Under the pieces are notes generated by a model. It saw only the letters and a list, made by a program, of their open reading frames with translations, was not told where the DNA came from and made no database searches. This document shows, piece by piece, positions 35,095 to 45,940 of a stretch of DNA of 64,000 bases; position 1 is the stretch's first letter, and every line of letters begins with the position of its first letter. The DNA comes from Trametes villosa (lineage: Eukaryota; Basidiomycota; Agaricomycetes; Polyporales; Polyporaceae): the NCBI GenBank assembly GCA_002964805.2, contig PUDQ02000102.1, positions 248,001 to 312,000 of the forward strand, given 5' to 3'. A program made the position numbers and the translations under genes.

Positions 35095-36844
35095 ATGCCG
35101 CCCTCACCTCCCTCTGGCCAATCCTCAGAATGCGCCTGCTATCGCGCTCTGAGATGTGCAGAAGTATTGGACGCCATTCTACAGGAGTTCCTTTGTTGGG
35201 ACCTGCCGCTGAGATACCAGTCGTCTCGCAATGTCGCTCTCACATGCCGAGGGTTCTTCGAGCCCGCATCCGCTTTTCTTTGGAGGGAATTACCGGATAT
35301 GTGGCCTTTGTATAGCCTGCTTATCGACATACCGTCGGGTTCTCTAGATACGAATTCCCATTGGGGCCGATATGTCCACGATGCATCCCTCGTAGGTAGT
35401 TCCCCTTCTGCAAGTGCATCGCTCAGGCTTAGAAGGACGTACACAGCTCAAGCTCGAGCAGTTCTCTCGACCTGACGCCCCAACCTGGGCACGATTCATG
35501 CGTTACGCTGCTCTGGTCCAGAAAGTGCAGCTACTTTCCCGGGCGACTAAAGACAACGACCTTGAGCAGGACCTTTACATCCGCCTCGTCCAGTGGAATT
35601 GTGGGCGCACGTTCTTGCCGTCGCTCCAAGATTTCGCCCTGAAGGCAAGGTCGGGTCTCGACGAGGATAGCTTACGCATCCTATCATCTCTGGCCTCTCC
35701 CGTCGTAACAAAGCTTGAAGTGCGAACCGGAACTGGCGGTATCCAGGCGCCTCCTGATCTCGTTCAGGACCAACTGCCCGAGGCCATCGCGAACGCCTTC
35801 CCCTCCCTTCGCTCTCTGTCACTCAATTTCAAGGGGGCGAACCCAGAAGAGCCCTTGAAGATCGTACCTCACCTTGTGGTCCTGAGTCACCTCCGAAATC
35901 TAACGGTACATTGGCCGTGGTACATCGTATTCGATCCTTCCGACGTTCACGTGCTCGTATCAACACTCCCCCACCTGGAATACCTGGACACGAACTTCAG
36001 AAGGCCTGTCTCAGCCACAGCTCCCAAGCTGGAGCGAGCCCTCGCTCCCTCGCTACGCCGGCTGGTTTGCCGTGGGACGTGGGTGGCCCTCGCAGACCTT
36101 CCTGGCGTCGTTGAATGCCCCACACTAGAAGAGCTCGAGATAGAGCTGGGCGCTGCACATGGCCCGACATCGCACGCCAACTGCGATATGCTCTCTGCTT
36201 TAGCACAAGCGGTCGCCGATCCCCACTTCGCCCCCCATTTGCGCAAACTAGACATCCACGCGCGAGTCGGCCGCCAGATCGTGCGGAACCGCGGCCCCGT
36301 CCCGGAGCGCCGGACGCTTGCGTCCATCCTCCACCCTCTTGCGGCGCTGGTGCACCTCGAGGACCTCCGCTTTGCGCTGACCTTCGAATATACGGTGCCG
36401 CTCCTCGTGCCTTACATCTCGGACGAAGACATGCGCGTCATCGCCACCTCGCTCTCGCGCGCCAGGCATATCTCGCTGCAGCTCGACATCCCCTCCGCCT
36501 TGCTACCCACGCCGCCCACGCTGCTCTCGCTCGTGCACTTTGCCGCGCTCTGTCCGCGACTGGTTAGCCTTACGTTGTGGCCGGTCCACGAGGACGAGGA
36601 CACCTCCGCTCTCGACACCCTCCCGTACCAGGAGCCCGTGAGGCGCGAGACGATGAGGACGTTGCACCTCCGCAGCCCCGATCCCCCGAAGGACCCCAAG
36701 AAATTGGCAGCATTTCTTTACCATCTGTTTCCGAACTTGGACGCTTCGGGGTGCGTCTTCGCAGAGGACGTCGCGATGAACGCTGCTGTGCGTGACGAGA
36801 TACATGTTCTGCAAAAGGATAATGCTGGGAGCCGCGGGCGGTAG
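35095..36844 (+). CDS. F-box-type protein, paralogue B (splice donor altered)
   Basis: Homologous along its whole length to the gene at 30278-32012: the same F-box-like start (ALRCAEVLDAILQEFLCW, SSRNVALTCRGFFEPAS) and the same C-terminal repeats. If the intron is taken at the position used in paralogue A (35381-35414, 34 nt), exons 35095-35380 and 35415-36844 give 571 residues. There, however, the donor reads ATGCAT instead of GTGAGT, so that splice would be non-canonical. An intron of 76 nt from a GTTCTC donor at 35339 to the same acceptor keeps the frame and would rescue the gene. Read without splicing, exon 1 runs to a stop at 35475. It may be functional with a different donor, or a recent pseudogene. 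Confidence 0.65.
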
Positions 36845-37343
36845 ATGGGACACTGTCCGGTACGAGATGGTACAAAAGAGTCTTGGTTTTTCTCGCAATA
36901 GGGTGCCTCAGACGATCTGCTATTATGCGCGGCATTCGTTGTCGGACTTTGCTGCAGGCACTTCGGCGAGCATGTCGCTGAAATGTTACCGTACTCGAGT
37001 GGCAGTAAGTGTTGATGTGGGCTACTCGTTGGTCCGTACCTCGGAAAGCGATGCTCCCGATGATAGAATGAAACTATATCTTCCTGATGTGTGGATTGTA
37101 GTCACTCTCACGGACATGGTGTCTAGCTCAAGGGTGTAACAGAATTGTATCGGTAGTACAGTACTAGTATTATCTCCAAGAAGGAAGCTATGAAACGCTT
37201 TCCGTCGCTGCGCAGCGATACATGCGTTTGTTATTGGAAAGCTTAGCAGAATGCTCTCCTGTAAGGGGTACGGCTTTTTGACACTCAATCGGACTTGGTG
37301 TTGTAGATCGGCCATGGGGAGGCGCGTTGAGGTGCAAAACGCT
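36845..37343. other. Intergenic between F-box gene B and tRNA-Ile
   Basis: About 500 bases, lower in GC than average. A four-A run at 37336-37339 serves as the terminator of the minus-strand tRNA-Ile. Nothing else is recognised. Confidence 0.4.
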
Positions 37344-37416
37344 GGCCAACGCCGGGATCGAACCGACGACCTTGGCGTTATTAGCACCACGCTCTAACCA
37401 ACTGAGCTAGTCGGCC
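37344..37416 (-). tRNA. tRNA-Ile (anticodon AAT), copy 1
   Basis: 73 nt, no intron. The acceptor stem pairs GGCCGAC with GTTGGCC, the D stem is GCTC/GAGC, the anticodon stem TGGTG/CGCCA carries loop CTAATAA with anticodon AAT (A34 becomes inosine), and the T arm is GTCGG TTCGATC CCGGC. The terminator is TTTT just past the 3' end (AAAA on plus at 37336-37339). An identical copy lies on the plus strand at 43160-43232. Confidence 0.95.
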
Positions 37417-37586
37417 AATGAAACTACTTAGCCGGCGTCAGATATCATCATTTCCGGAATTATTGCGTCGCGGTCACGAGGATGGCTTTATGCGCGTTGA
37501 AGTTCAACTTGCCCTTGATCGCGACCACCACCTCCTCACCTCCCCTTCTCCCCAAATTCCTGCCAGACGGGCATTCCGACGCGACG

Positions 37587-40500
37587 ATGGACCCGACAGA
37601 CATTGGCCGCTATGGAACGCTGTCGTTGCTGCGTCGTCTGCCCGTTGAATCTGTTGTGACGTCCTACCCGATCGACGACGAGGAGCTAACTATCGGACGC
37701 GACCAGTCTTGCTCTCTCCGGCTGTACTACCCTGCCGTCTCCGCTTTGCATGCTAAGATCACCTTCATCGACCGAAAAGCTTTCCTCGTGGTGTTTGGCA
37801 CCAACGGGCTCCTACTAGACGATGATCCTCTCTTCCCCGCGGCGGCGAACGCGCCGGGCCCGACCACCGTGCCGCTGCAGAACAACTCTGTCATCGAGAT
37901 CCACAAGAAACGCTTCCGCTTCAGCTACCCTCCAAAACACCTCCGCCCTGCGCTCATCAACACGCCCTCGCGGGCCACCCCCGCCCGGCGGCCGCTGCGC
38001 CTCTCGATGATCGCGAGCGCGCACGTCTTCACGCCTGGGCCGAGCCCCAACCCGGAGGAGAACCTGCGCGTTCTGCAGAGCCCGCTACGCACCCCGTTTG
38101 CGCGCGAGCGCGAGGAGATCGTGCTCGTACAGAGCAACACGCCCCGTGTCGTGGAGGAGGACAAGGACCTCGTCATCCTGGACGAGGTCGAGCCGGAGCC
38201 GGAGCCTGTCCTGCCTCTCCCCCTTCCGGCCGCTCAGCAGGTCCTCCAAACGCCGGTCCGCCGAAGGGCGCGTCCGTCACTGCACAAGGCGGTCCTCATC
38301 CGGTCCGCACAGCGCGTGGCTATCCAGCGCGAGATGCAGATGGAAGAAGAGCACGAGCTCGAGGAGGTTGAGGAGACCATTGCAGCGATTGCTGAGGCTG
38401 AGGAGGGCGACGAGGATGTCGAAGAGGTTCCACCACCGGAAGGCCTGAAGCAAGTTACAGGATGGCGAAAGAGCTTAGATCTAGTCAAGGGCAGTCTTGG
38501 CTGGGCTTTCCGGGGGCTCTCTGTGGAGGTATGCTCGGCCATTATTTCCTGGTTACGAAGTAGCTGATCGGCAGCAGCCAAAGGAGGAAGACGAAGAGCC
38601 GGGTCTGGGCTATCCCGAGGACCAAGAGGAGCAGTTCACCGAGGAATACGAGGAAGGCATGGAAGGCCTCGAGAGCGACGAAGATGACGACGGGAACTAT
38701 GACGAGGACGTACACGACGACGATGAATTTGACGATGACGATAACGACGGAGCACACGACGAGCCGTCCGAGCCTCCGCGCCCGCTCGGCCGCTTCATGA
38801 CACCGCAGCTGCCCAGGACTATGTCTGTGAAGGAGGCTCGCATGTCTCTGGGCGGGGCCGGGCACGATGCAGGACCTCGCCGCGTGCGCGTGGTTGAACC
38901 GTGGAAGGTGAACGATATCGAAGTGCCAACCGCTGTGAAAGAAGAGGAGGGCGGCGCACCGTCATCCAATTTCGCTGCCCCGCCTTCCACGCCCCGCTCG
39001 CCTGTAAAGCGAGAGACGCTCACCGAAGAAGAGCGAGAGGTGCGTGGCGTATACCCACCGTCGTTCACCCAGTCTTATATGGAAAAACAGGCCATCCGTG
39101 CTCGACGCCGCTCCGCACTCGCAACCCCTGACAACTTCTTCAAGGGCCAGACACCTGGCTCGCGCCGCACGCTTTTCCCCTCCCTCGCCCCGCTCCCGTC
39201 ACCCAGCTTCACGCCCTCTTCCGCATCCGGCTCTGCGGCACCGCAATCAGATCTAGTCGCCGTCAAGGAGGAGACCGAGGCCGCGGTCAAGGCGGAGGAT
39301 GAGGAGAAGGAAGACACGGCAGTGCTCCTCGCGCGCATGCAGCACATGGTCGAGGGCATGAAGCAGCGCCAGAGCCTCGGCCGGCAGAGCCTCAACGTCA
39401 GCCCGCGCAAGCGCGAGGGTGGCTTCTCGCTGCTCGCACCCGGGCACGCGACGGCGCACACCCCGTCGCGCATCCTTATCGAGGAGGACACCGACTCGGA
39501 TGCAGACGCAGACGCGGACGTGGAGGTGCTTGCCGCCGAGGAGGCAACGCCGCGTATGGGAGATTTGCGCCATATGTTTGGGCGCGCGCAGGCGGGGCCG
39601 AGTACTCCCGCTCTCGCTGGCGTGCGCGATATGTTCCGCGCGCAGCCGCAGGGTCCCACGGAGACACCGAGGATGGAGGGAGTAAAGGAGATGCTGGGCA
39701 CCCCGGCTGCGTACCGCCCTGCGTCTCCCGAGCGCCGCGAGACCCGCGACGAGCCGCCCGCAGTCGCACCAGAGCCCGAGGTGGCTCCTGAAGAAGATGA
39801 AGAGGAGGAAGTGCCATCGAAGCCCGTTCCAGCGCGAGGTAGTAGGGGTAGGAAAGCCCCGGCCGCGAGCAGGATTGCGCGGCGTACACCGGCTGCGGTT
39901 CCCCAGACGGCCCCTGCGAAGAGCACAAGAGCCGCATCGCAAGTGCCAGAGGAGCAGACTGCGCCGGAGGATGCTGTCACCGAGACTGGTCGTACTGTGC
40001 GTCGTTCCAGGGCGCGTACGGCTGACGGTGAGACTGGGCAGGTATGTACGCACCATCTTTGCTGGCATTACGGAGAGCTGACAGTGCATCTTAGATACCT
40101 CGCGCAACCCGAGGCAAGGCTGCAGAGAAGAAGCCCGCCACGCCCGAACCTCAGGAGGACGAGGAGTCGGCTCAGCCTCCAACCACCGCTGCCCGCGCCA
40201 CGCGTCGCACCCGGCAGACAACCGACTCCTCCACGTCCTCGCACACCACCGACGACACCGCGGACGTCAAGCCCGCCCGCAAGACGCGCGCGAAGACGCC
40301 GACGTCGACCGCGGCGAAGACAGGCACCGCACGTCGCGGTACGCGCGCGAAGCCAATCGAGGTTCCGGAGGAGGACAACGACGATGACCCGCTCGACTCC
40401 CTGCCGCGCGCGGGTACTCCCGCTGAAGACCCTGCGGCACCCGCACCCGCTGCGGCTCGCGTACGACGTGGGACACGCAGCAAGATCCCCGTGGGTGCGG

Positions 40501-40886
40501 TGAAGGAGGAGGACGTTGAGCCGCCGATGCCTGCAGCCAAGGCAGACGACGTGCCGGAGACTGGCGCACGGGCTACACGAGCGCGACGCACGCCTGTGCC
40601 GCGACATGCAACACCTTCGACCGCTGGGCGTAGCGGGACGCGCTCACGCGCTGCTGCGACCCCAGTGCCAGGCGGTGAAGCGGCGATCCCGGAGGACAAG
40701 GAGAATACCCCGGAGCCGGGCGATGAGGACGGACACGAGGAGGCGAAGGCCCCTGCGGCGCGAGTACGTGCGGCGGGTAAGGGTGCGAGGAAGGCGGGTA
40801 CATCCACCGCGAAGGAGGCGGCGAGCGAGGAGACCCAACCTGCCCCCAAGGCGAGGACTACGAGGGCGAGGGCTGGGCGTGCGTGA
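37587..40886 (+). CDS. FHA-domain nuclear protein with Ki-67-like repeats and KEN box
   Basis: Three exons (37587-38528, 38575-40041, 40095-40886) give 1066 residues with phases closing. Residues about 30-110 form an FHA domain, a phosphothreonine-binding fold: LTIGRDQSCSLRL, PAVSALHAKI, then VIEIHKKRFRFSYP. An extended acidic stretch (mostly Asp/Glu) lies around 325-375. CDK-type sites include TPRSPVKR, VSPRKR and TPVRRR. At about 639-693 three units share the form TP-x-M/L-x-G-(L/V)-(R/K)-x-M-(F/L): TPRMGDLRHMF, TPALAGVRDMF, TPRMEGVKEML. The last third has basic repeats (RRGTRAK, RRGTRSK, KPARKTRAK) and a KEN box at 1005-1007 (EDKENTPEP), a signal for anaphase destruction. This order recalls vertebrate Ki-67. 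A clear PP1-docking RVxF motif was not found. An in-frame ATG at 37482 is possible; 37587 precedes the domain more naturally. Confidence 0.82.
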
Positions 40887-41142
40887 GGAGACGGGAGTGG
40901 GGCTGTTGGCTTTGATCTATGCTTTCATGTTATGTGCTTGTACTTGTATATGGATGCCCTCGGCGCTGGGACACAACGAGAGGGGGGCGTTAGTCTTACT
41001 GGCATACCGATACTATTGAGACGTGTCCCTTCGATGTCGATGAGATTCTACGCAAGCTTCACTGTTCACATCCTGATTTCTGTGAAGCCGTTCCCAACGG
41101 TTTGTGTGGGCTCTAGATGTACGCTGCGGCTGGTTTCTCACC

Positions 41143-41212
41143 GCATTAATGGGGTAGTGGTAACCTGGGTCGTTGCCATCGACCCGCCGGGGGTTCGATT
41201 CCCCCTTAATGC
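41143..41212 (+). tRNA. tRNA-Gly (anticodon GCC), copy 3
   Basis: The same 70 bases as the copy at 2283-2352. The terminator TTTT follows at 41214-41217. It lies 256 bases after the stop of the FHA gene and 242 before the next gene. Confidence 0.93.
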
Positions 41213-41454
41213 ATTTTGCCAGTTGTTCTTAAGTCGCCCTTCGACCCCGTGCGCTTCGTGCTTGCGCAACTGTCATTCGGTCCACCACCTTCACGGCTCT
41301 CCCGAACTCTTGCAACTCGCAAGTCCTCTACCTCGACTCACCGGCCCTCTGCTTCATGGGATCGTCTCTTTTGTTACCCCCTTGGCTTCGCACTTGATAC
41401 TGGGCCGTCCTAACTCGAGCAGCGGGGTTCAAGCTGCCCAGGCCGTGTTCAGCC

Positions 41455-42601
41455 ATGCGCCCACCGTCTTGCGCTGAAATCAGTCATCTCCCCAAAATCT
41501 CGGAGGGCATAAGGTCGATCAATGTGCGTATCGCTCTACTTGCGTGAGTGTCCTATACTAATACCTCAAGGTAGTTCCGGCGTACAACCCCAGGCAGCAT
41601 CCGCCGCGTCGTGCACGCGCGCGGGCCGCCCCAGTCAGAAACAGTCATCGACCCCACTCACCCCGCGCTCGCGTACAACACGCGCGACTTCATGCGCGCC
41701 TTCCCATGGCGCTCCTGCACCGGCTTCAGGCTGCGTGCGATCCCCCAAGGGCTGCTTGTTAGGCCAACGCTTCCCTTCTCGAGCCCGCCATACGTGCTGA
41801 GCACGGGCCCGCCTAGGCCGGGGCAGCGGAGTGTGAACATGTCGCTGCTGGATATCGCGCCGAGGAATGTTGGGGGGCACGTTGTGCGCCAGGACGTGCT
41901 ACGCAAGATCAAGACGGCCATCGCGCTCATCGTCACCCGCGGTGCGGATGTCGAGGGCTCGGAGGGAGAGAAGAAACTAGTATTCAAGGGTACTGCTTCC
42001 CCGGATGATTGGGTGCTGCACAGTGAGTAGCATTATGGCCTCTTCTCCGGTTCGTTTCGTTCGGTGGCTCAGGGGGCTTTGCGCGCAGACTGGACGTACA
42101 TCATCCGCCCGGAGGACGAGGTGTACAACATGCCGTGGACGCGCCTCGTCCCCGCGCTGCGCGACGCGCTTGGGATGACGGCGGCCACCGGCCGGCGGCT
42201 CGAGCGGGAGTGGGCGAAGATGAAGGAGGTGGTCGTGCGCTCCCCGCGCGACAGCCAGCCCAGAGGGCTCCGGCTGCCATCGCATGCCCCGCCAGAGCCG
42301 ACGGATGCAGACAAGGTCGCTCGGCAGGCGCTCTCGGACGTTTTGCAGCGGCTCGCGCGCGGACGGCCCCAGTCTGTCGAGCAAAGCAAGGGCAAGGCAT
42401 CTAGCGAGCAGAGCGCCGCGCCGGAGGACGCGGGATCCCCGAAATCGAGCAGTCTGAACGACATCTTCAGCCGGCACATGAAGCCAAAGCCCGTGGTGAG
42501 TAGCCCCCTGAGCATCCTTCCAGGTTGCCCCTGCGCCTTGCAACAGCACTGACACAAATACTCAGACGTTGCCAACTTTTCCTCCGGAGAAGTCCTCCTG
42601 A
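41455..42601 (+). CDS. Conserved-looking protein of unknown function
   Basis: Four exons (41455-41523, 41575-42022, 42089-42495, 42566-42601) give 319 residues with phases closing. Intron 1 has a textbook branch site (TACTAAT). I do not recognise a named family. The central segment is well ordered rather than low-complexity: YNTRDFMRAFPWRSCTGFRL, then SLLDIAPRNVGGHVVRQDVL, then NWTYIIRPEDEVYNMPWTRL. This suggests a globular domain of about 170 residues with strong constraint. The C-terminal third is Ser/Pro/Lys-rich. The first exon contributes 23 residues and is the least certain part. There is no signal peptide or membrane helix. Location and role cannot be inferred. Confidence 0.7.
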
Positions 42602-43159
42602 CGGTTAGCATCATTGAGCCGCCACTCAGACGCGGGCTCCAACAGGGTCGAGCGCTCTGCCTCAACGAGGCGACCGACGCGGACTGCAGACGGTCGGTCC
42701 CACTCCTCACTCCGACTTTCTAGCGGCCGGCAACGTGTCAGCTCACAAGCATCCCGGCCGCCCTCTCCCCCCGCATGGAGCATTACTAGGGTGACGCTAA
42801 ATCCGTTACTGGCGATCACGACACACACAAGGCGGAGTTGCCGAGAGAACTTGTTATATCCTGCTTCGTACGCTAGGACAAGCCACCCACAGGCCCGGAG
42901 ACAGGAGTGCAGTACGCCCTGCCCGGCGAATCCGGCACGCCTCTCGGCTTGCGCCCTATCACACCGGGTCTTCACTCGCATGCTGCCTACAATTTTATCA
43001 CCTCTGCCATCAGCTTATAATAATTATACCTAGTCAGAGATAGCCCTTGCCGTGGTCGTTTCGAGCTACGATTAATTGGGATGCAAGAGCAGGGTGGGAT
43101 GGCCTCCAGAGAAAGTACCCGTGGCCATCCATAGGCTTTGTAAACAGTGGGGTCTATAT
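42602..43159. other. Intergenic before tRNA-Ile
   Basis: About 560 bases, no gene recognised. The left side is the 3' flank of the unknown gene. Confidence 0.4.
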
Positions 43160-43232
43160 GGCCGACTAGCTCAGTTGGTTAGAGCGTGGTGCTAATAACG
43201 CCAAGGTCGTCGGTTCGATCCCGGCGTTGGCC
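43160..43232 (+). tRNA. tRNA-Ile (anticodon AAT), copy 2
   Basis: Identical over 73 nt to the minus-strand gene at 37344-37416. The terminator TTTT is at 43237-43240. The flanks differ from those of copy 1. Confidence 0.95.
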
Positions 43233-44140
43233 AGTGTTTTGCCTCTCCCCTAAGGCTGAGTTGGCGTGGCCGGTCATGCAAGTGGTTGCAGAGGTACACA
43301 ACACAGATTTCCGCCGATGAAGAATTTTCGCGGTGGTCAATTGCGTGTAGTAGGAGGAATCGCAGGTTCGCGTTCGCAGCCGAAGCTACCCTGTCCGCCG
43401 GCGCTTCGCCCCGCGCAACTTGCATCCTACTACGAGGTCGATATCGTTTACAGGTTGCTCCCAACTACCTACCGCGAGATGAGTCGCTCCGCGTATCTTG
43501 ACATCCACAAATATTTGTCATCAGGACGGGCACCACCGTGCGCAGGTGGCGTATACTACGACGCTACCGGCTGTGCTGCTCGCGAAGAATGCCACGATTG
43601 CCCCCCTGCCGCCGCGCCCCTCGGAGGAGCAGAGGCTCGTATCAGACGTTTTCGTCCAGCCATATCTCCTGTATACGTAGATCGACTATCATCTACTACG
43701 GTCAGCCACGGAGACTACATATCTCCCTAGCCTGTTGGACACGACGAATGGTACTCTACTTCCGCTAGAAGAGCTTATTGATCTCAATTCTCCATCGACC
43801 CTAGTACAGCACCCCTGTGGCCCGCCTTGGACCTAGGACCAAGCTCTCCTGCGACTCGTTTGTGCCACGCATGCATCCCTACCTGCACGGTACGTCGCGT
43901 CTTGCCGGTGCCGAGATCTGAGAGGCATAGACGGCTCTTCTGACATTATATATGTACATCCGCCAGGTAGCTCATGCGCGAGAACATGTGATACTAAGGG
44001 GCTGCGCTGGCGTATCATCTCTACGAAGGCCTGCCCGCTGACAGGCTGTGCCTGACGTTGCTCGCATCTCAAGAACTCACATCCCAGGGTCATCAACCTC
44101 CTTTCCGCGAACGCAAACGCCCTCAAGTCAACATGTCAGC

Positions 44141-44158
44141 CACGCCAATATTGGCGTG
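44141..44158. repeat. 18-bp perfect palindrome with CCAAT core
   Basis: CACGCCAAT followed directly by ATTGGCGTG. It contains CCAAT on both strands and shares the core CGCCAAT with the second palindrome at 44327-44347. Confidence 0.7.
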
Positions 44159-44260
44159 AACGAAGACATAGCATTTGTATGAGATTACCCTGCGTATGGC
44201 ACATAGCACACCACATCTCTCATCAGGGAGATGTGCAGATCGCAACCGTGAAGATTCGTT

Positions 44261-44365
44261 GCGCCGTCGGATATCCACAGTAATAGCCGTAGACGTAGCC
44301 AAACCCGCGTTCACTAATCGCCACACACATCGCCAATATGGCGATGTCTGATATCCGACGGGCGC
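44261..44365. repeat. Inverted repeat with nested palindrome
   Basis: The left arm 44261-44275 (GCGCCGTCGGATATC) pairs with 44350-44365 (GATATCCGACGGGCGC) with one unpaired base. Inside, 44327-44347 is a palindrome with 9-base arms (ACATCGCCA / TGGCGATGT). Confidence 0.65.
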
Positions 44366-45333
44366 GATGCGGGGAGATGTCCCGTGGTTCTGTACCTGTC
44401 CCCAGGATTCGATTATTCAGATATTCATTTGCTGGTAATACGAGGTAGCGCGACAATTGAACAAACATTGGTATTGACCTGGACATATATACAGCTGCAT
44501 TTATGCTACGCAAACGCCTCGCAAACACCATCCGTCCGTGGTGGGCGGCTTTCCATACTACTGTCACGGTAGTACAGACGTCGTGTCAGCCCTGCGCGGC
44601 GCACCCAGACCGTGAGAGAGGGCGCGCGCTGAGTGACTCTGGCGCGAGTAAGCACTTGCACTACGGAGGAGACTCACTATGCGCTTTCGCTCGTTTCGCG
44701 CGGTTGAATGCAGCGGGTACCTTGGTGCTATCTCAGCTTGTGTTAGTACTAGTCGCAAACCTGTGTAGCAGAAGGGTCGGAATGAGAAGCCATCATGCAT
44801 AAAAACGGGAGAGCTACTCACATGTCGCGAGCTATCCACCTAGCCGGCTGCTGGGGTTGCGCGCGCGAAGGTCTGAACACTGAGTTGATATGCTGGTCCG
44901 GCAATCGCGGCCCCAAGCAACCCCCCCCCCTCTGATATTGAAGCCATATGATTAGAGAGCTTTCCCGTGAGTAAGGCAGCACTTACTCCGATTTCCTTCC
45001 ATACGCCTCCCGAGTCATCGGCGGCGCACCTCAGATGTTGTTGCCAGTACTTCAACAGGAAGGATTCCAGGGCTTGGTAGCGAGGTCGCACGCATGCGAC
45101 ACAACTGGCCTCTTATGTGCGGTCCTATAAGCGGCCCTAGGCCAGACGGAGGTTTCGCGATGCAAGGGCAGGCGGGAGGTCGACGGCAGCTCTGGGAATG
45201 GGAGTCAGAGGATAGAGTTGGGGGTCAAGGAGTGACGAGTCACGTCAGATGGCGAAGAGAAGTTTTTATGCTGGACCAGAGTGATGAAAGATATCTCCCA
45301 GTACTCTGTGAGATGTGTTGACATAGGCAGCGA

Positions 45334-45373
45334 GGAGATGTCTGGTCGCGCGACCGCGCGACCTCTCATCTCC
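45334..45373. repeat. 40-base hairpin / inverted repeat
   Basis: The arms GGAGATG and CATCTCC enclose a second stem GGTCGCGC / GCGCGACC around a four-base loop, with a TCT bulge on each side. It could fold into a stable hairpin in DNA or RNA. Confidence 0.65.
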
Positions 45374-45940
45374 CCGCGCGGGCGCCTATTACGTCGAACA
45401 CTAATCTCCCTCTGTTCTATCCGGGCTACGTGCGATCTTCACACTCATATCCATACACATCTCCATGGTGGCGATCTGAAGTCGCAAACCATCATATGTG
45501 GGACAATTCGTGACCTCTACGGGGATATGCGGGCTATCAATAATCTTCGCCGGGATATTGCCCCGTGCGACTTGCTACTTTACGCAGTGAATGCCAAGTG
45601 GTGAAGCTGTATACGCGAGCAATGTCCATCTCTGCCACATGTACTGATTGATTGTTAGTAGGGGTGGTGCTTGATCTCCTTTGTGAGCTCAAACTAGCAG
45701 ACGCTTTCCCTGGGACGCGACTCTTTGCGCCACTATACGGGGAGGATCTGAATGCCGGAAACACTGCCGAAGGTATGGCGACCAATGGATGTCACCGCCC
45801 GCGGCGCTTGAAGAGACCTGTCTCGGCGACGGTTCTCCTTCGGATGAGCTACATTTCGGGCGGCAAGGTAAAAGGGTTCTGTCGGGGCTCGCCTGCGGCA
45901 TCTCACCACCCTCCTTTGCCCCGCAGCCCCCCTACTGACG

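Larger units (their letters stand above)
43233..45940. other. Gene-free interval with clustered palindromes
   Basis: About 2.7 kb with lower GC and no recognisable gene. It contains an 18-base perfect palindrome (44141-44158), a 21-base palindrome (44327-44347) nested in a 15-base inverted repeat (44261-44275 with 44350-44365), a ten-C run (44921-44930) and a 40-base hairpin (45334-45373). The last 200-300 bases are the leader and promoter of the glutaminase gene. Confidence 0.45.
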
